7,663 nucleotides of DNA from JBOGEN01 sp050743265 (GTDB taxonomy: Bacteria > Actinomycetota > Actinomycetes > JBOGEN01), in the NCBI GenBank assembly GCA_050743265.1, contig JBOGEN010000036.1, positions 1 through 7,663 on the forward strand, written 5' to 3'. The position numbers were made by a program, and so were the translations under genes. Position 1 is the first letter of the stretch. Every line of letters begins with the position of its first letter. Of this stretch, positions 5,866 through 7,663 are shown piece after piece. Under the pieces are notes generated by a model, which saw nothing but the letters and a program-made list of their open reading frames with translations, was not told the DNA's origin and ran no database searches.

Positions 5866-6798
5866 GTGAGCACGACCATCCCGCAGCGCGAGCACACCGC
5901 GGAGCGGCTGCTCGCCGCATCGGCCAAGCACTCGTTCGACCCCGAGGTGGACGTCGACTGGGACGCTCCCCTCGCCGACGGCAAGTACTTCGTCCCCGAG
6001 CACCGGGTGACCCTGTACGGCTCCCCGCTCTGGGAGCAGATGAGCCACCAGCAGCGCGTCGACCTGTCCCGGCACGAGGCGGCGAGCATGGCCAGCGTCG
6101 GCATCTGGTTCGAGCTGATCCTCATGCAGATGCTCGTCCGGCACGCGTACGACAGGGACCCGCGCAGCCAGCACGTCCGGTACGCGCTGACCGAGATCGC
6201 GGACGAGTGCCGTCACTCGGTGATGTTCGCCCGCATGATCGACACGCTGGGCTGCCCCGCGTACGGGCCCGGCCCGTACGCGCACCGGCTCGGGCGGCTC
6301 ATCAAGACTGTCTCGTTCGGTGCGGAGACGTTCGCCGCGATCCTCATCGCCGAGGAGATCCTCGACACGATGCAGCGGGAGATGATGGCGGACGAGACCA
6401 TCCAGCCCCTCGTACGCCGCATCTCGCGCATCCACGTGATCGAGGAGGCGCGTCACGTCCGCTACGCGCGCGAGGAGCTCACCCGCCAGATGGAGGGGAT
6501 CTCCCGGCCCAAGCGCGCGATGACCCGTCTGGTGGTTGCCCGCTCCGCACACGTGATCGCCACACGGCTCGTGCACGAGGACTGCTACGCCGCGGTCGGC
6601 CTCGACCCCGAGGTGGCCCGACGTGCCGCAGCCGCCAACCCGTACCGCCGGGAGACCCTGGCCTGGGCCGGCGCACGCCTGGTCGGGTTCTTCACCGAGC
6701 TCGGCCTGGTCGCCGGGCCCGGACGACGCCTCTGGCACCGGGCGGGGCTGCTGCCCGACAGACCCGGCAGCGGGCCCGAGACCGGCACGGCCGTCTAG
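5866..6798 (+). CDS. AurF-like diiron oxygenase (p-aminobenzoate N-oxygenase family)
   Basis: The 310-residue protein is an all-helical ferritin-like protein of the AurF family, cytosolic, without signal peptide. The metal ligands can be placed. E114 and H117 lie in EIADECRHSVMF. E163 lies in ILIAEEILD. H190, E194 and H197 lie in RIHVIEEARHVRYAREE. The H-E-H spacing (4 and 3) and the 31-residue gap from E163 to E194 match AurF. The first ligand is probably E83 in WFELIL. AurF and relatives use a dinuclear iron centre and O2 to oxidise arylamines to nitro groups, but many actinobacterial members have no known substrate, so N-oxygenation is only one option. The GTG at 5866 has a near-perfect SD, AAGGAGG, five bases upstream, implying strong translation when derepressed. 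It is paired with the divergent tetR. No biosynthetic cluster, ferredoxin or ferredoxin reductase is adjacent. Confidence 0.87.
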   Translation: MSTTIPQREHTAERLLAASAKHSFDPEVDVDWDAPLADGKYFVPEHRVTLYGSPLWEQMSHQQRVDLSRHEAASMASVGIWFELILMQMLVRHAYDRDPRSQHVRYALTEIADECRHSVMFARMIDTLGCPAYGPGPYAHRLGRLIKTVSFGAETFAAILIAEEILDTMQREMMADETIQPLVRRISRIHVIEEARHVRYAREELTRQMEGISRPKRAMTRLVVARSAHVIATRLVHEDCYAAVGLDPEVARRAAAANPYRRETLAWAGARLVGFFTELGLVAGPGRRLWHRAGLLPDRPGSGPETGTAV

Positions 6799-6799
6799 C

Positions 6800-6820
6800 C
6801 CGGCAGGGTGCCCTGGCCGG
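6800..6820. terminator. Bidirectional GC-rich hairpin between convergent genes
   Basis: CCGGCAGGG at 6800-6808 pairs with CCCTGGCCGG at 6811-6820, giving nine GC-rich pairs with one bulged G (6816) and a very tight loop (four bases if the top pair opens). It fills most of the 34-base gap between the oxygenase stop and the stop of the GuaB1-type gene, so it could end transcripts from both sides. There is no T-tract on either side. Confidence 0.45.
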
Positions 6821-6832
6821 AGAAACCGCTGG

Positions 6833-7663
6833 TCACCAGCCAGCCGGCAGCGGCTGGCCCTCCGTGTAGCCGGCGGAGCTCTGGATGCCGACCACGGCGC
6901 GCTCGTGGAACTCCTCGAGCGTGCCCGCCCCCGCGTAGCTGCAGCTGCTCCGCAGGCCCGCGACGATCGAGTCGAGCAGGTCCTCCACGCCGGGCCGCTC
7001 GGCGTCGAGGTACATCCGGGCAGAGGAGATGCCCTCCTCGAACAGCGCCTTGCGTGCCCGCTCGAACGCGTGGTGCCCGGCCGTACGGTCGCTGACGGCC
7101 CGGGCGGAGGCCATCCCGAAGGACTCCTTGTACTGGCGGCCGTCCGCGTCGCGGTGCACGTCCCCCGGCGACTCGTACGTGCCGGCGAACCAGGAACCGA
7201 TCATCACGTTGGACGCGCCGGCGGCCAGCGCCAGCGCCACGTCCCGCGGGTGCCGGACGCCCCCGTCCGCCCAGACGTGCCGGCCCAGCCGGCGGGCCTC
7301 GGCCGCGCACTCGAGCACAGCCGAGAACTGCGGGCGTCCGACTCCGGTCATCATGCGGGTCGTACACATCGCGCCGGGACCGACGCCGACCTTGACGATG
7401 TCCGCGCCCGCCTCGACCAGGTCCCGTACGCCCTGAGCGGTGACCACGTTGCCGGCGGCGACCGGCACCGGGGGGTCGAGCGCCCGTACCGCGCGCAGCG
7501 CCGAGATCATCCGTTCCTGGTGGCCGTGCGCGGTGTCCACGACCAGCGTGTCCACGCCCGCGTCGAGAAGTGCCGCCGCCTTGCCGGCGACGTCGCCGTT
7601 GATGCCGATCGCGGCGGCCACCCGTAGTCGTCCCTTGTCGTCCAGCGCCGGCCGGTAGAGCGT
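6833..7663 (-). CDS. guaB1: GuaB1-type IMPDH/GMP reductase family protein, C-terminal part (5' end outside window)
   Basis: The window holds the last 276 residues and the stop; the frame is open through the right edge (TLYRPALDDKGRLRVAAAIG), so the start lies beyond it. Whole family members are about 480 residues and usually carry CBS domains in the missing part. The (beta/alpha)8 barrel is clear. VDTAHGH is at fragment residues 42-48. The catalytic loop GVGPGAMCTTRMMTGVGRPQ has the nucleophile Cys at residue 100 (codon 7364-7366). The phosphate-binding ADGGVRHPRDV is at 132-142 and YKESFGMAS at 178-186. TGVGxPQ and KEsFGM resemble GMP reductases more than IMP dehydrogenases, which have YRGMGS. 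A mycobacterial GuaB1 is known to be a GMP reductase, converting GMP to IMP and ammonia with NADPH in purine salvage. That role is inferred here by similarity. It converges on the oxygenase gene. Confidence 0.85.
   Translation of the reverse strand, partial: TLYRPALDDKGRLRVAAAIGINGDVAGKAAALLDAGVDTLVVDTAHGHQERMISALRAVRALDPPVPVAAGNVVTAQGVRDLVEAGADIVKVGVGPGAMCTTRMMTGVGRPQFSAVLECAAEARRLGRHVWADGGVRHPRDVALALAAGASNVMIGSWFAGTYESPGDVHRDADGRQYKESFGMASARAVSDRTAGHHAFERARKALFEEGISSARMYLDAERPGVEDLLDSIVAGLRSSCSYAGAGTLEEFHERAVVGIQSSAGYTEGQPLPAGW

Noticed and set aside
5161..6738. 525-residue minus-strand open frame spanning tetR and the oxygenase
   Set aside because: It runs antisense to the oxygenase and out of frame with tetR. 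Its composition is that of shadow frames.
5301..6869. 522-residue plus-strand open frame overlapping the oxygenase gene
   Set aside because: It is in a different frame from the AurF-like protein, has no motifs, and runs through the tetR gene and the operator.
6623..7627. Plus-strand open frame opposite the GuaB1-type gene
   Set aside because: It is antisense to a barrel enzyme with intact catalytic motifs. The Arg/Pro/His-rich composition shows no fold.

Overview
The window is very GC-rich DNA with typical actinobacterial coding style: third positions are almost all G or C, GTG starts are common, and Shine-Dalgarno (SD) sites are short and G-rich. The gene content agrees: a protein of the 'type VII secretion system-associated' kind, a GuaB1-type IMPDH/GMP-reductase homologue, and a TetR regulator divergent from an AurF-like diiron oxygenase. 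It looks like chromosome of a filamentous or related actinomycete; the genus cannot be read from this much sequence. There is no sign of insertion sequences, phage, CRISPR, tRNA or rRNA.

Layout, left to right. (1) Positions 1-1338, plus strand: a protein with a long repetitive Pro/Glu/Asp-rich N-terminal half and a folded C-terminal domain of the type VII secretion-associated (SseB-like) class; its 5' end may lie outside the window. (2) 1358-2743, minus: a flavin disulfide reductase of the dihydrolipoamide dehydrogenase/mercuric reductase superfamily, with the redox cysteines kept but the C-terminal His/Glu catalytic pair replaced. (3) 2955-3764, plus: a monoacylglycerol-lipase-like alpha/beta hydrolase, divergent from (2) across a 211-base regulatory gap. 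(4) 3825-5015, minus: a PfkB/ribokinase-family sugar kinase with extra sequence at both ends. (5) 5097-5831, minus: a TetR regulator. (6) 5866-6798, plus: an AurF-like diiron oxygenase. (7) 6833 to the right edge, minus: the C-terminal part of a GuaB1-type protein, probably a GMP reductase, whose N-terminus is outside the window.

The genes alternate in direction, so most are single-gene transcription units. Convergent pairs (1/2, 3/4, 6/7) are separated by only 19-60 bases that carry GC-rich inverted repeats, likely shared terminators. The gap between the tetR stop and the kinase start is 81 bases on the same strand, so those two could be co-transcribed. The longest stretch without a gene is the 211-base divergent region 2744-2954.

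The clearest functional unit is tetR plus the diiron oxygenase. The genes are divergent with 34 bases between start codons, and a 24-base inverted repeat lies across the tetR start and next to the oxygenase's strong SD. This looks like a self-regulated, ligand-inducible oxygenase whose substrate is unknown. A second possible unit is the divergent pair of flavoprotein and lipase-like hydrolase. No large new multi-gene system is visible. The most unusual points are the flavoprotein active site, the compact operator, and the repetitive arm of the secretion-associated protein.
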